Source: Aquificaceae bacterium
Lineage (GTDB): Bacteria; Aquificota; Aquificia; Aquificales; Aquificaceae
DNA length: 9,659 nt
Assembly: GCA_015492115.1 (NCBI GenBank)
Contig: WGFS01000098.1
Span: 1 to 9,659 of the forward strand
Reading direction: 5' to 3'
The notes beneath the pieces were generated by a model. The model worked only from the letters and a program-made list of their open reading frames with translations. It was not told where the DNA came from and made no database searches. Made by a program: the position numbers and the translations under genes. Below are positions 1 through 5,556 of the stretch, one piece after another. Positions within the stretch are counted from its first letter, which is position 1. Each line of letters begins with the position of its first letter.

Positions 1-979
1 CTGCTATCCCATACCTTCTTGCAAGATGAACTATCCTTTCCTTGAGCTTCCTATACGGAAAGTTGTGCCTTATCCTCCTTGACTTCCTCCCACTGTAGTC
101 CCCCCTAAAGCCTTTGTCTTTGATCTTAAGGTTCTCAAGAACTATACCCTTCCTCTTCTCAAGAGCTATCCTGACCACTTGGTGAGCGTATTGCCATGCC
201 CAGTAATCTCTTTTGGTCTTCTTCCCGTCCCACAGGTGCAGTGTCGGAATCTCACCGTAGCTTATCAGGTTCCCATCTTTCCCTACTTCAGCCCACGCTA
301 TGTGTGAGGGAAAAGCATTCAGGTCTATCCCGATAGCTCCATTCTCAAAACCTATCTCCACCTCGGGCAGAGTCTCTTCAAAGGTAATGTAAGCGTAATA
401 CCTTCCATTTCTTCTTTGAACTCTCACAGAGTAAGGAACTCCTTGAATGAGGAAGCTCTCAAAAAGTCCCCACTTCTTGTGGGAGGTGATTAGCTCTAAG
501 AGTATCCACTTCCTGTTTCCTAAGTTCACTCTCAGGTAGTATTTCTCTCCCTCTTTGACTATTCTTAGGTTCAGGTTCCCGTTCTTGGACTTATCGCCCC
601 TTGAGTAAAGGTTACACTGCCTTTTCTCTCTCCATTCCTTCTTTAGTCTTTCTCTTTCTTTCTCCGAGAGATGATTTTTGGAGAGCTTTTCAAACAGGTC
701 TTTTCCTCCGAAGATGACTTTATTGGGGTTGAAGCCCAGTTCTTTGGAGAGCGTAATAATGCTCTGGGCGGAAAGGATAGCATCGTCCACATAACGGGAG
801 TTGAGGTTAAACTTATTCTGGAGTTCCTTCTTGAGTTCGTTTCTTGTCTTCCCTTCAAGGAGTCTCCTGTATGCAAACCTCATGCAGGATGACCACCTTC
901 TCATGAGGTCGTCAAGGGTTTTCTTCTCTTCTCCCTTGACCCTAAGCCTTGCCTGAATGGTGGTCATGCTCTTGGGCAT
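1..979 (-). CDS. TnpB-like RuvC nuclease of the IS200/IS605 family (3' end outside window)
   Basis: Read on the minus strand, the frame is open from an ATG at 979 to the window edge and gives 326 residues. TnpB proteins are RNA-guided DNA nucleases, ancestors of Cas12, carried by IS200/IS605 elements. An N-terminal region rich in Lys and Arg is followed by a RuvC-like core. GIDLN (217-221) carries the first catalytic Asp (D219), and VLENLKI (280-286) carries the second acidic residue (E282). A basic stretch around 290-325 follows. The third catalytic Asp and any CxxC zinc ribbon would lie beyond the window. The family usually runs to about 400 residues, so some 70-100 are probably missing. 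ATG 979 is preferred because a TATAAT box lies 9 nt upstream; ATG 967 (MTTIQARL) is also possible. The frame stays open upstream to a TTG at 1072. No TnpA transposase is visible. This may be a degenerate TnpB-related subgroup rather than canonical TnpB. Confidence 0.85.
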   Translation of the reverse strand, partial: MPKSMTTIQARLRVKGEEKKTLDDLMRRWSSCMRFAYRRLLEGKTRNELKKELQNKFNLNSRYVDDAILSAQSIITLSKELGFNPNKVIFGGKDLFEKLSKNHLSEKERERLKKEWREKRQCNLYSRGDKSKNGNLNLRIVKEGEKYYLRVNLGNRKWILLELITSHKKWGLFESFLIQGVPYSVRVQRRNGRYYAYITFEETLPEVEIGFENGAIGIDLNAFPSHIAWAEVGKDGNLISYGEIPTLHLWDGKKTKRDYWAWQYAHQVVRIALEKRKGIVLENLKIKDKGFRGDYSGRKSRRIRHNFPYRKLKERIVHLARRYGIA

Positions 980-988
980 TTTGCTTTT

Positions 989-994
989 ATTATA
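989..994 (-). promoter_or_regulatory. Candidate -10 box for the TnpB-like gene
   Basis: The minus strand reads TATAAT here, an exact sigma-70 -10 match, with 9 nt before the ATG at 979. Transcription would start about 2-4 nt before that ATG. I see no Shine-Dalgarno sequence and no convincing -35. The spacing matches other first genes in the window, which is the main reason for calling it. Confidence 0.45.
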
Positions 995-1032
995 TGCGCC
1001 GTGATAGTTTACGCTTCTTGTCTGCCACGTTC

Positions 1033-1059
1033 TACAGTTCACTTTTGCACAGAACTGCA
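1033..1059 (-). repeat. Hairpin, candidate left end of the IS200/IS605-type element
   Basis: CAGTTC at 1035-1040 and GAACTG at 1052-1057 form a perfect 6-bp inverted repeat with an 11-nt loop. On the minus strand one G-T wobble and one T-A pair extend it to 8 bp. IS200/IS605 elements have subterminal imperfect palindromes instead of terminal inverted repeats, and the left-end hairpin lies upstream of tnpB, as here. A TTGAT motif, the target-adjacent motif of ISDra2, lies farther upstream on the minus strand (1103-1107) and may mark the junction. That last point is speculative. The matching right end would be outside the window. Confidence 0.4.
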
Positions 1060-1165
1060 CATTATTCCTCAACTGTTGTTAACCTCCTTTGCGGTAAGGA
1101 CATCAACCCGTTCCTGTGCTTAGTAAAGTATAACTTCTACAGCTACTCTCACCTTTTTCTCCATT

Positions 1166-1174
1166 TGTTATAAA
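1166..1174 (+). promoter_or_regulatory. Extended -10 promoter of trpD
   Basis: TGT followed by TATAAA forms an extended -10 element (TGnTATAAT type) with the hexamer at 1169-1174. The trpD ATG is only 9 nt after the hexamer, so the transcript would begin within a few bases of the start codon. There is no recognisable -35 near 1146-1151 and no Shine-Dalgarno sequence before the ATG. Confidence 0.5.
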
Positions 1175-1183
1175 ATTTAGCCC

Positions 1184-2203
1184 ATGGATATAAGGACTGT
1201 TCTCCACAAGCTTTCTGAAAAGGAAGACCTCAGCGCAGAGGAGGTTTACACAGCCCTAACGGAAATAGTGGACGGTGGTGCGACCGATGCCCAGATAGGT
1301 GCATTCATAATGGGAACCAAGATGAAGGGGGAGACCGTTGATGAGATAGAGGGAGCGGGAAAGTTCTTCAGGGAGAGGGCAACCAGGGTAGTAGTGTCAG
1401 ATCCCGAGGAACTTGTGGACACCTGCGGAACCGGCGGTGATAAATCGGGAACCTTCAACGTTTCTACCGTAACAGCCTTCGTTCTCGCGGGGGCGGGAGT
1501 CAGGGTAGCAAAGCACGGGAACAGGTCTGTATCCTCAAAGTGCGGGAGTGCGGACTTCCTTGAGCAGGCTGGAGCCAAGATAGACCTTCCTGCGGAGAAG
1601 GTCGCAAAGCTTATAGAGGAGATAGGAATAGGCTTCATGTTCGCCCCACTCTTTCACCCCGCCATGAAGAGGGTTATAGGACCGAGGAGGGAGGTCGGCG
1701 TCCGCTCCATCTTCAACCTCGTTGGACCCCTCTCAAACCCTGCGGGTGCGAAGAGACAGATAATGGGTGTGTTCTCCGACGAGCTTGTGGGTAAGTTAGC
1801 CCATGTCCTAAACAAGCTCGGGATACTCAAGGCTTTTGTGGTTCACGGGAAGGACGGAATAGATGAGGTGTCCATATCCTCCGCTACCCTCGTGGGGGAG
1901 GTGGACAGGGGTGAGGTGAAGCTCTACGAGTTTGTCCCTGAGGAGCTCGGTATTCAGAGGAGGGAGCTTGCCCAGGTGTGCATCGCCTCGCCGGAAGAGA
2001 GCTTCAGGATGGGCTTCTCTGTTCTTGAAGGTGAAGAGGGTCCCCACCGGGACATAGTCCTCCTGAATGCAACCTTTGGGATACTCGCGAGCGGAAAAAC
2101 AGATGACAGAAAGACCGCCTTTGAGCTCGCCAGGGAGTCCATAGATAGCGGTAGGGCAAAGAGGAAACTGGAGGAGTTTATAGAGCTCTCAAATAGAATG
2201 TGA
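1184..2203 (+). CDS. trpD: Anthranilate phosphoribosyltransferase
   Basis: This enzyme transfers the phosphoribosyl group of PRPP onto anthranilate, the second committed step of tryptophan synthesis, in the cytoplasm. The 339-residue product is full length for the family. An N-terminal helical domain (about 1-65) precedes the PRPP-binding core. DTCGTGGD (79-86) is the diphosphate loop, FNVST follows at 91-95, KHGNR at 110-114 gives the conserved basic loop, and D227-E228 are the conserved Mg-binding acidic pair. The conserved HPAMKRV and GPRREVGVRS segments (158-175) and the NLVGPLSNP segment (178-186) are also present. No other trp gene flanks it: the TnpB-like element lies upstream and tRNA-Arg downstream. 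It therefore appears to be a single-gene unit, with its own promoter directly before the start and no Shine-Dalgarno sequence. The tRNA promoter begins right after its stop codon. Confidence 0.97.
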   Translation: MDIRTVLHKLSEKEDLSAEEVYTALTEIVDGGATDAQIGAFIMGTKMKGETVDEIEGAGKFFRERATRVVVSDPEELVDTCGTGGDKSGTFNVSTVTAFVLAGAGVRVAKHGNRSVSSKCGSADFLEQAGAKIDLPAEKVAKLIEEIGIGFMFAPLFHPAMKRVIGPRREVGVRSIFNLVGPLSNPAGAKRQIMGVFSDELVGKLAHVLNKLGILKAFVVHGKDGIDEVSISSATLVGEVDRGEVKLYEFVPEELGIQRRELAQVCIASPEESFRMGFSVLEGEEGPHRDIVLLNATFGILASGKTDDRKTAFELARESIDSGRAKRKLEEFIELSNRM

Positions 2204-2207
2204 ACGC

Positions 2208-2236
2208 CTGACTTTGGACTCTGCGGAACTTATAAT
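2208..2236 (+). promoter_or_regulatory. Promoter of tRNA-Arg and smpB
   Basis: CTGACT at 2208-2213 matches the TTGACA -35 at four of six positions. It is followed, after exactly 17 nt, by a perfect TATAAT at 2231-2236. Transcription would start near 2243-2244, about 5 nt before the mature tRNA. This is the best two-element promoter in the window. It begins 5 nt after the trpD stop codon, so the tRNA is probably transcribed independently of trpD. Read-through is still possible because no terminator is visible. Confidence 0.65.
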
Positions 2237-2248
2237 TACATACAGGAA

Positions 2249-2322
2249 CGGGGCGTAGCTCAACTGGATAGAGCGCGGGACTACGGATCCCGAGGTTGTG
2301 GGTTCGACTCCCACCGCCCCGG
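2249..2322 (+). tRNA. tRNA-Arg, anticodon ACG
   Basis: A complete cloverleaf of 74 nt can be drawn by hand. The acceptor arm CGGGGCG (2249-2255) pairs with CGCCCCG (2315-2321), and the discriminator is G2322. The D stem is GCTC/GAGC. The anticodon stem CGGGA/TCCCG closes the loop CTACGGA, which gives anticodon ACG at 2283-2285. The variable loop is 5 nt. The T stem GTGGG/CCCAC holds a TTCGACT loop. The CCA end is not encoded and must be added after processing. An ACG anticodon, with A34 edited to inosine in bacteria, reads CGU, CGC and CGA codons, the minor Arg codons here, since the genes mostly use AGG and AGA. smpB starts 11 nt after its 3' end, so the two probably share one transcript. 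Confidence 0.97.
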
Positions 2323-2333
2323 TGTTAAAGGAA

Positions 2334-2810
2334 ATGTCTAAGAAGAGCGACAGGATAATCCCCATAGCGGACAACAGGGAAGCCAAGGCAAGGTACGAGA
2401 TAATTGAGAAGTACGAGGCTGGTATAGCTCTTGAAGGTCCGGAGGTGAAGTCCCTGAGGAATAAAGGGAACGTCTCTTTCAAGGACAGCTTTGTGAGGAT
2501 AGAGAACGGTGAGGCATGGCTCTACAACCTCTACATAGCCCCTTACAGGTTTGCGACCATAAAGCCCCCCGATCCCTTAAGGAAGAGAAAGCTCCTCCTC
2601 CACAAGAGGGAGATAATGAGGCTCTTCGGAAAGTCCCAGGAAAAGGGATACACAATAATCCCCACCAGGCTCTACTGGAAGAACGGGAAGGTGAAGGTGG
2701 AGATAGCCCTCGCTAAAGGCAAGAAGCTCCACGACAGACGCCAGGAGCTCAAAGAGAGGGCTGTAAAGAGGGAGCTTGAGAGGGAGTTCAAGGGGAAGAT
2801 AAGACTATAA
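2334..2810 (+). CDS. smpB: SsrA-binding protein SmpB, trans-translation factor
   Basis: SmpB binds the tRNA-like domain of tmRNA and delivers it to stalled ribosomes, starting trans-translation. The 158-residue product is full length. Its beta-barrel core includes the family signature YEAGIALEGPEVKSLR (27-42), followed by GNVSFKDSFVRIENGEAWL (45-63). LLLHKREI (87-94) is the conserved tmRNA-contact segment. The tail (about 128-158) is basic and ends in the helix that enters the decoding channel. The frame is open upstream into the tRNA, but ATG 2334 is chosen because it fits the family N-terminus and lies just past the tRNA. AAAGGA at 2327-2332 resembles a Shine-Dalgarno sequence but is only 1 nt from the ATG, too close for normal use. 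The sequence strongly resembles what I recall of Aquifex SmpB. Confidence 0.97.
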   Translation: MSKKSDRIIPIADNREAKARYEIIEKYEAGIALEGPEVKSLRNKGNVSFKDSFVRIENGEAWLYNLYIAPYRFATIKPPDPLRKRKLLLHKREIMRLFGKSQEKGYTIIPTRLYWKNGKVKVEIALAKGKKLHDRRQELKERAVKRELEREFKGKIRL

Positions 2811-2811
2811 T
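2806..2811 (+). promoter_or_regulatory. Candidate -10 box inside the smpB stop region
   Basis: An exact TATAAT spans the smpB stop codon, with 8 nt before the next ATG at 2820. The spacing matches the other first-gene boxes in the window, and the gene has no Shine-Dalgarno sequence. It could give the membrane-protein gene its own leaderless transcript. The match may instead be a by-product of the smpB coding sequence; there is no clear -35. Confidence 0.3.
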
Positions 2812-2819
2812 ATCCGCCG

Positions 2820-3329
2820 ATGAAAAGGCTGGAACACCTCTTTGAGACTTTCCTCTGGAAATCAAGATCGCTTGTTATCCTAGCGGTGATAAGCTCCCTT
2901 ATAGGTGCCCTCGCCCTCTTTATAGCGGGGCTTCTGGAGGTTCTCATACCACTCTTTAAGTTTTTCAAAACCTTTGATTACGAGGTTCTCTCCAAGAAGC
3001 TTGTAGCCTCGGCGATAGGTTCCATAGACATGTTCCTCATAGCCACCTTCCTCCTCATCTTCTCACTCGGTCTCTACGAGCTCTTTATATCCAAGATAGA
3101 CGTTGCTGAGAAGGATCCGAGAAGTTCAAAGGTCCTGTTTATCACCAACCTTGAAGACCTCAAGACCAAGCTGGGAAGGGTCGTGATAATGGTTCTAATA
3201 GTTACCTTCTTCAAAGAGGCGATAGATATGGAGTACAGAACCCCTCTGGACGTTCTCTACCTATCCGCGGGAGCCTTCGGGATAGCCCTGGCTCTTTACT
3301 TCACCCATAAAGAGCCCCACAACCATTAG
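2820..3329 (+). CDS. UPF0114 (YqhA-like) inner-membrane protein of unknown function
   Basis: The product has 169 residues and four likely membrane spans, at about 18-40, 66-90, 119-134 and 143-161. A short positively charged N-terminus and a His-rich tail flank them. The pattern FLWKSRSLVI near the start, then DMFLIATFLLIFSLGLYELFIS (70-91) and LEDLKTKLGRVV (111-122) before the third span, is characteristic of UPF0114, a family with no established biochemical role. The gene starts 9 nt after the smpB stop, so it may share the tRNA-Arg/smpB transcript, although a TATAAT box overlaps the smpB stop. There is no Shine-Dalgarno sequence. Its TAG stop overlaps the stop of the convergent alcohol dehydrogenase gene by 4 nt, which leaves no room for a terminator between them. 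The family assignment is confident; no function can be inferred from the neighbours. Confidence 0.85.
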   Translation: MKRLEHLFETFLWKSRSLVILAVISSLIGALALFIAGLLEVLIPLFKFFKTFDYEVLSKKLVASAIGSIDMFLIATFLLIFSLGLYELFISKIDVAEKDPRSSKVLFITNLEDLKTKLGRVVIMVLIVTFFKEAIDMEYRTPLDVLYLSAGAFGIALALYFTHKEPHNH

Positions 3330-4489
3330 AGACTTCCCTCGTAGGCTCTCTGATAGAGATTTCTAACATCCTCAAGGCTCGGTTCTACCGGGTTTATGAG
3401 GAAGGAGTGACGCGCCAGCATGTAAACGTCCTCTGTGAGTCTGTCCAGCATGTCCTCCTCCACGCCCACATCTTTGAGGGTTCTTAAAAGCCCTATCCTT
3501 TCCAAAAAGTCCACGAGTGCGTCCACCGCGAGCTCTGGTCTCTCCTCGTATCCCATCAGCCTTGCAAAGAGGGCATACTTCTCGGGGTTTCCCTTGTAGT
3601 TGAATCTGGTTATGTAGGGAGAGAGTATGGCAAGACCGAGCCCGTGGGCGACCTGCGGGTAGTGGGCTGAGACAGGATGCTCCATGGCATGTATGAGAGC
3701 GACTCCAAGGTGGTCTATCGCTATCCCGGCAAGCATTGAGGCGTAGGCGAGCTTCTCCCTCGCTGTGTAGTTATCTGGCTCTTCTACCGCAACGGGTAGC
3801 CACTTAGATATCAGCTCTATCGCCTTTACCGAACACTCCTCAGCCATGAAGTTCTCCGCCCTGTTTGTCAGAGACTCAAGGGCGTGGGTCAGAGCGTCAA
3901 AGCCCGTTATGGCTGTCAGCTCGGGACTCATCGTAAGGGTCAGCTCCGGGTCTATCAGGGCGACCTTAGGATAGTTTAGGCTGTGGGGGAGGACGAGCTT
4001 CTCCTTCCTTATCTCGTTCGTTATTACCGAGTACCTGTCAACCTCGCTACCCGTCCCCGCGGTGGTGGGTATGCATATCACGGGTCTGCTCAGGTAGGGA
4101 GCGAGACGGGCACCTTCGGGGTACTTGACGTAGTCCCAGACCGAGCCTTCGTTTGAGGAGACTATGGAGATCGCCTTGGCTGTGTCTAAGGCGCTCCCAC
4201 CTCCCAGACCGATTATGAAGTCCACCCTCTCCTTTACCGCCAGCTCGGCGCCCTCGTTCACGACCCTGTCTGTGGGATTGGGTATGACCTCGTTGTAGAG
4301 GATGTACTCCTGTATCCCGTGGGAGTTCAGGGACTTTACTACCCTCTCAAGGGCACCGCTACGCCTGGCACTTTCCTTTCCGGTAACTATAAGTGCCTTA
4401 AAGCCGTATCTACGGGCGACCTCGCCCGTCTTTTCAACCGCACCCTTTCCGAAGAAGACCTCAACGGGTCTGTAGAAGTTTAAGACCAT
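3326..4489 (-). CDS. Iron-containing (group III) alcohol dehydrogenase
   Basis: This 387-residue protein belongs to the metal-dependent alcohol dehydrogenase family, NAD(P)-dependent enzymes that interconvert alcohols and aldehydes or ketones. The N-terminal nucleotide-binding half shows GLGGGSALDTAKAI (94-107), the dinucleotide phosphate-binding turn, and IPTTAGTGSEV (140-150). The helical C-terminal half shows the metal site: D198 and H202 in GFDALTHALES, H267 in HAMEH, and H282 in VAHGLG. H271 corresponds to the conserved catalytic His. All expected metal ligands are present, so the enzyme should be active, but the substrate cannot be read from sequence. The HAMEH-to-VAHG spacing is one residue longer than in E. 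coli FucO as I remember it. The ATG at 4489 gives the usual family N-terminus. A 31-codon membrane-peptide ORF ends 6 nt upstream, and a TATAAT box lies 10 nt before the ATG. Confidence 0.93.
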   Translation of the reverse strand: MVLNFYRPVEVFFGKGAVEKTGEVARRYGFKALIVTGKESARRSGALERVVKSLNSHGIQEYILYNEVIPNPTDRVVNEGAELAVKERVDFIIGLGGGSALDTAKAISIVSSNEGSVWDYVKYPEGARLAPYLSRPVICIPTTAGTGSEVDRYSVITNEIRKEKLVLPHSLNYPKVALIDPELTLTMSPELTAITGFDALTHALESLTNRAENFMAEECSVKAIELISKWLPVAVEEPDNYTAREKLAYASMLAGIAIDHLGVALIHAMEHPVSAHYPQVAHGLGLAILSPYITRFNYKGNPEKYALFARLMGYEERPELAVDALVDFLERIGLLRTLKDVGVEEDMLDRLTEDVYMLARHSFLINPVEPSLEDVRNLYQRAYEGSL

Positions 4490-4495
4490 GGGAGT

Positions 4496-4591
4496 TTAAA
4501 TTATACCGAGCGACCTCAGGATCAAATAGATAACCACCGCAAAGCCTATGCACCCCGCGCAGGCTATGAGGAACCTGAGCAGTTTTCCCAT
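4496..4591 (-). CDS. Probable 31-aa single-span membrane peptide
   Basis: An ATG at 4591 opens a 31-codon frame that ends with TAA at 4496-4498, 6 nt before the alcohol dehydrogenase ATG. The peptide begins MGKLLRF, giving a positive N-terminus. A hydrophobic stretch from about residue 7 to 26 follows (two Cys within AGAC-type surroundings, then AVVIYLIL), and it ends RSLGII. This is the composition of a real one-pass small membrane protein rather than a random shadow frame. It fills the whole gap between the dehydrogenase and the divergent heptose gene. TATATT lies 7 nt upstream. Reading the frame from further upstream would run into the heptose gene, so the short form is preferred. I recognise no family. 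It could still be a chance frame. Confidence 0.45.
   Translation of the reverse strand: MGKLLRFLIACAGCIGFAVVIYLILRSLGII
4500..4505 (-). promoter_or_regulatory. Candidate -10 box for the alcohol dehydrogenase gene
   Basis: The minus strand reads an exact TATAAT, with 10 nt before the dehydrogenase ATG at 4489. It lies over the last codons of the 31-aa ORF, which would encode Gly-Ile-Ile there. This may be an internal promoter that lets the dehydrogenase be made separately. No -35 or Shine-Dalgarno sequence is evident. Confidence 0.4.
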
Positions 4592-4595
4592 GTAA

Positions 4596-4604
4596 TAGAA
4601 TATA
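4596..4604. promoter_or_regulatory. Overlapping divergent -10 boxes between the small peptide and the heptose gene
   Basis: Only 16 bp (4592-4607) separate the two divergent start codons. TAGAAT at 4596-4601 reads rightward, 6 nt before the GTG at 4608. On the minus strand TATATT at 4604-4599 reads leftward, 7 nt before the ATG at 4591. The two boxes share three to four base pairs, so polymerase could occupy only one at a time. Both would give transcripts starting at or within a few bases of the start codon. Confidence 0.35.
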
Positions 4605-4607
4605 GAC

Positions 4608-5078
4608 GTGCTCGTCGGACTGGAGGAGCTTCTTGAAATCCTTGATAGGGAACGCGGAGGTAAGAAGGTAGTCTTCACCAACGGGTGCTTTGACATAATC
4701 CATGCGGGGCACGTGGACTACTTAGAGAAGGCGAAGAGCCTTGGAGACATTCTTGTGGTGGGGATGAACTCGGACGACTCCATAAGGAGGATAAAGGGAG
4801 AGAAGCGTCCGATAGTCTCCCAGGAGATGAGGGCAAAGGTTCTCTCCTCTCTAAAACCCGTGGACTACGTTGTTATCTTTGAGGAGGATACTCCCTTAAG
4901 GTTGATAGAGGCGATAAGACCCGACGTCCTCGTGAAAGGTGGAGACTGGGAGCTGGAGAAGGTAGTGGGGAGGGAGTTTGTAGAGTCTTACGGAGGAGTG
5001 GTAAAGACCATACCCTTTGAGTACGAGGTTTCCACCTCCAAGATAATAGAGAGGATAATCAGCCTTTACTGTGATTGA
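4608..5078 (+). CDS. rfaE2: D-glycero-beta-D-manno-heptose 1-phosphate adenylyltransferase (stand-alone RfaE2/HldE C-terminal domain)
   Basis: This enzyme activates heptose 1-phosphate with ATP to ADP-heptose, the precursor of the heptose units in the LPS inner core. The 156-residue product is a single nucleotidyltransferase domain. FTNGCFDIIHAGH (23-35) contains the HxGH adenylyl-transfer signature at 32-35. GEKRPIVSQEMRAKVLSSL (64-82), LVKGGDW (108-114) and the C-terminal STSKII (142-147) are all typical of the family. In E. coli this domain is fused to a heptose kinase in HldE; here the kinase half is absent and must be encoded elsewhere. The start is GTG 4608, the first possible start after an in-frame TAG at 4596-4598. 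It fits the family N-terminus, although there is no Shine-Dalgarno sequence. The gene ends in a 20-nt tail-to-tail overlap with the acetyltransferase gene. Confidence 0.92.
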   Translation: MLVGLEELLEILDRERGGKKVVFTNGCFDIIHAGHVDYLEKAKSLGDILVVGMNSDDSIRRIKGEKRPIVSQEMRAKVLSSLKPVDYVVIFEEDTPLRLIEAIRPDVLVKGGDWELEKVVGREFVESYGGVVKTIPFEYEVSTSKIIERIISLYCD

Positions 5079-5556
5079 GGTCTAAGGTCATCCTGACCCA
5101 GTAGTTGTACTGTCCCTTCTCTTTAAAGCCGAGCTTCCTGTAAAACTCTATGGCGTTGTAGTTCTCGTCCCCCACCCAGAGCTCCGCAATGTGAAGCCCC
5201 TTCTCTCTGAAGTAATTGAGTATCCTCTCCATGAGGGCGTGCCCAATCCCCATTCCCCTGAACTCGGGATGAACGACTATCTCGTGAATCGCTCCCACCT
5301 TTTTGTGCTCCCTCTTGCTGAACCAGTTTGCATCTCCAGCTACGAACCCAACGATCTCTCCATTGGCCCTTGCGACGAATATCCCTTCTGGGTCTCTCCT
5401 CCAGAGCCACCTCATGTAAGCCTTCACATCATCGGGGTGGGTGTAGGAGTACTCTTCAAGACCCTTGTATCCCAGAAGATACAGCTCCGCAAGTTTGTCT
5501 AAGTCCTCTTCCTTTGCGTTCTCTATCTCAAAGCTGAGCTTTTCCCTCTTCATCAC
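5059..5556 (-). CDS. GNAT-family N-acetyltransferase (RimI-like)
   Basis: The 165-residue protein has a single GNAT fold, which transfers an acetyl group from acetyl-CoA to an amine. The acetyl-CoA pyrophosphate loop is RGMGIG at 100-105, preceded by the strand IHEIVVHPEF (90-99). The C-terminal ENYNAIEFYRKLGFKEKG (131-148) is the usual motif B region. The closest named type by pattern is RimI-like, but the substrate cannot be told from sequence. It is the last gene of the leftward cluster. Its ATG at 5556 overlaps the lolA-like stop codon in an ATGA arrangement, which suggests translational coupling, and a GGTGAG Shine-Dalgarno-like stretch lies about 5-6 nt upstream. A second ATG follows immediately and could be the true start. 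Its 3' end overlaps the convergent heptose gene by 20 nt. Confidence 0.88.
   Translation of the reverse strand: MMKREKLSFEIENAKEEDLDKLAELYLLGYKGLEEYSYTHPDDVKAYMRWLWRRDPEGIFVARANGEIVGFVAGDANWFSKREHKKVGAIHEIVVHPEFRGMGIGHALMERILNYFREKGLHIAELWVGDENYNAIEFYRKLGFKEKGQYNYWVRMTLDLNHSKG

Noticed and set aside
1120..1164. A 14-codon minus-strand ORF beginning MEKKVRVAV
   Set aside because: It is too short and shows no span or motif; it may be a chance frame in the trpD promoter region.
949..1173. 74-codon plus-strand frame upstream of trpD
   Set aside because: It overlaps the tnpB start, the hairpin and the trpD promoter, has no ribosome binding site, and its composition (many Ser, Tyr, Cys, Trp) is that of random sequence.
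1246..1638. 130-codon minus-strand frame within trpD
   Set aside because: It is antisense to the PRPP-binding core; Ser/Pro/Thr-rich translation is the usual artefact of reading such genes backwards.
2204..2248. TTGGAC at 2214-2219 as the -35 of the tRNA promoter
   Set aside because: It is only 11 nt from TATAAT; CTGACT at 2208-2213 has the proper 17-nt spacing.
2298..2333. A longer smpB start at 2298
   Set aside because: It begins inside the tRNA T arm, and its 12 extra residues match nothing in SmpB; ATG 2334 gives the family-typical N-terminus.
4461..4712. Longer minus-strand frames across the dehydrogenase start and rfaE2 (including a 66-codon extension of the small peptide)
   Set aside because: Their N-terminal parts are antisense to the conserved rfaE2 coding region; only the short 31-codon form avoids this.
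5191..5537. Plus-strand frames opposite the GNAT gene
   Set aside because: They are shadows of a conserved coding sequence, with no domain signal or ribosome binding site.
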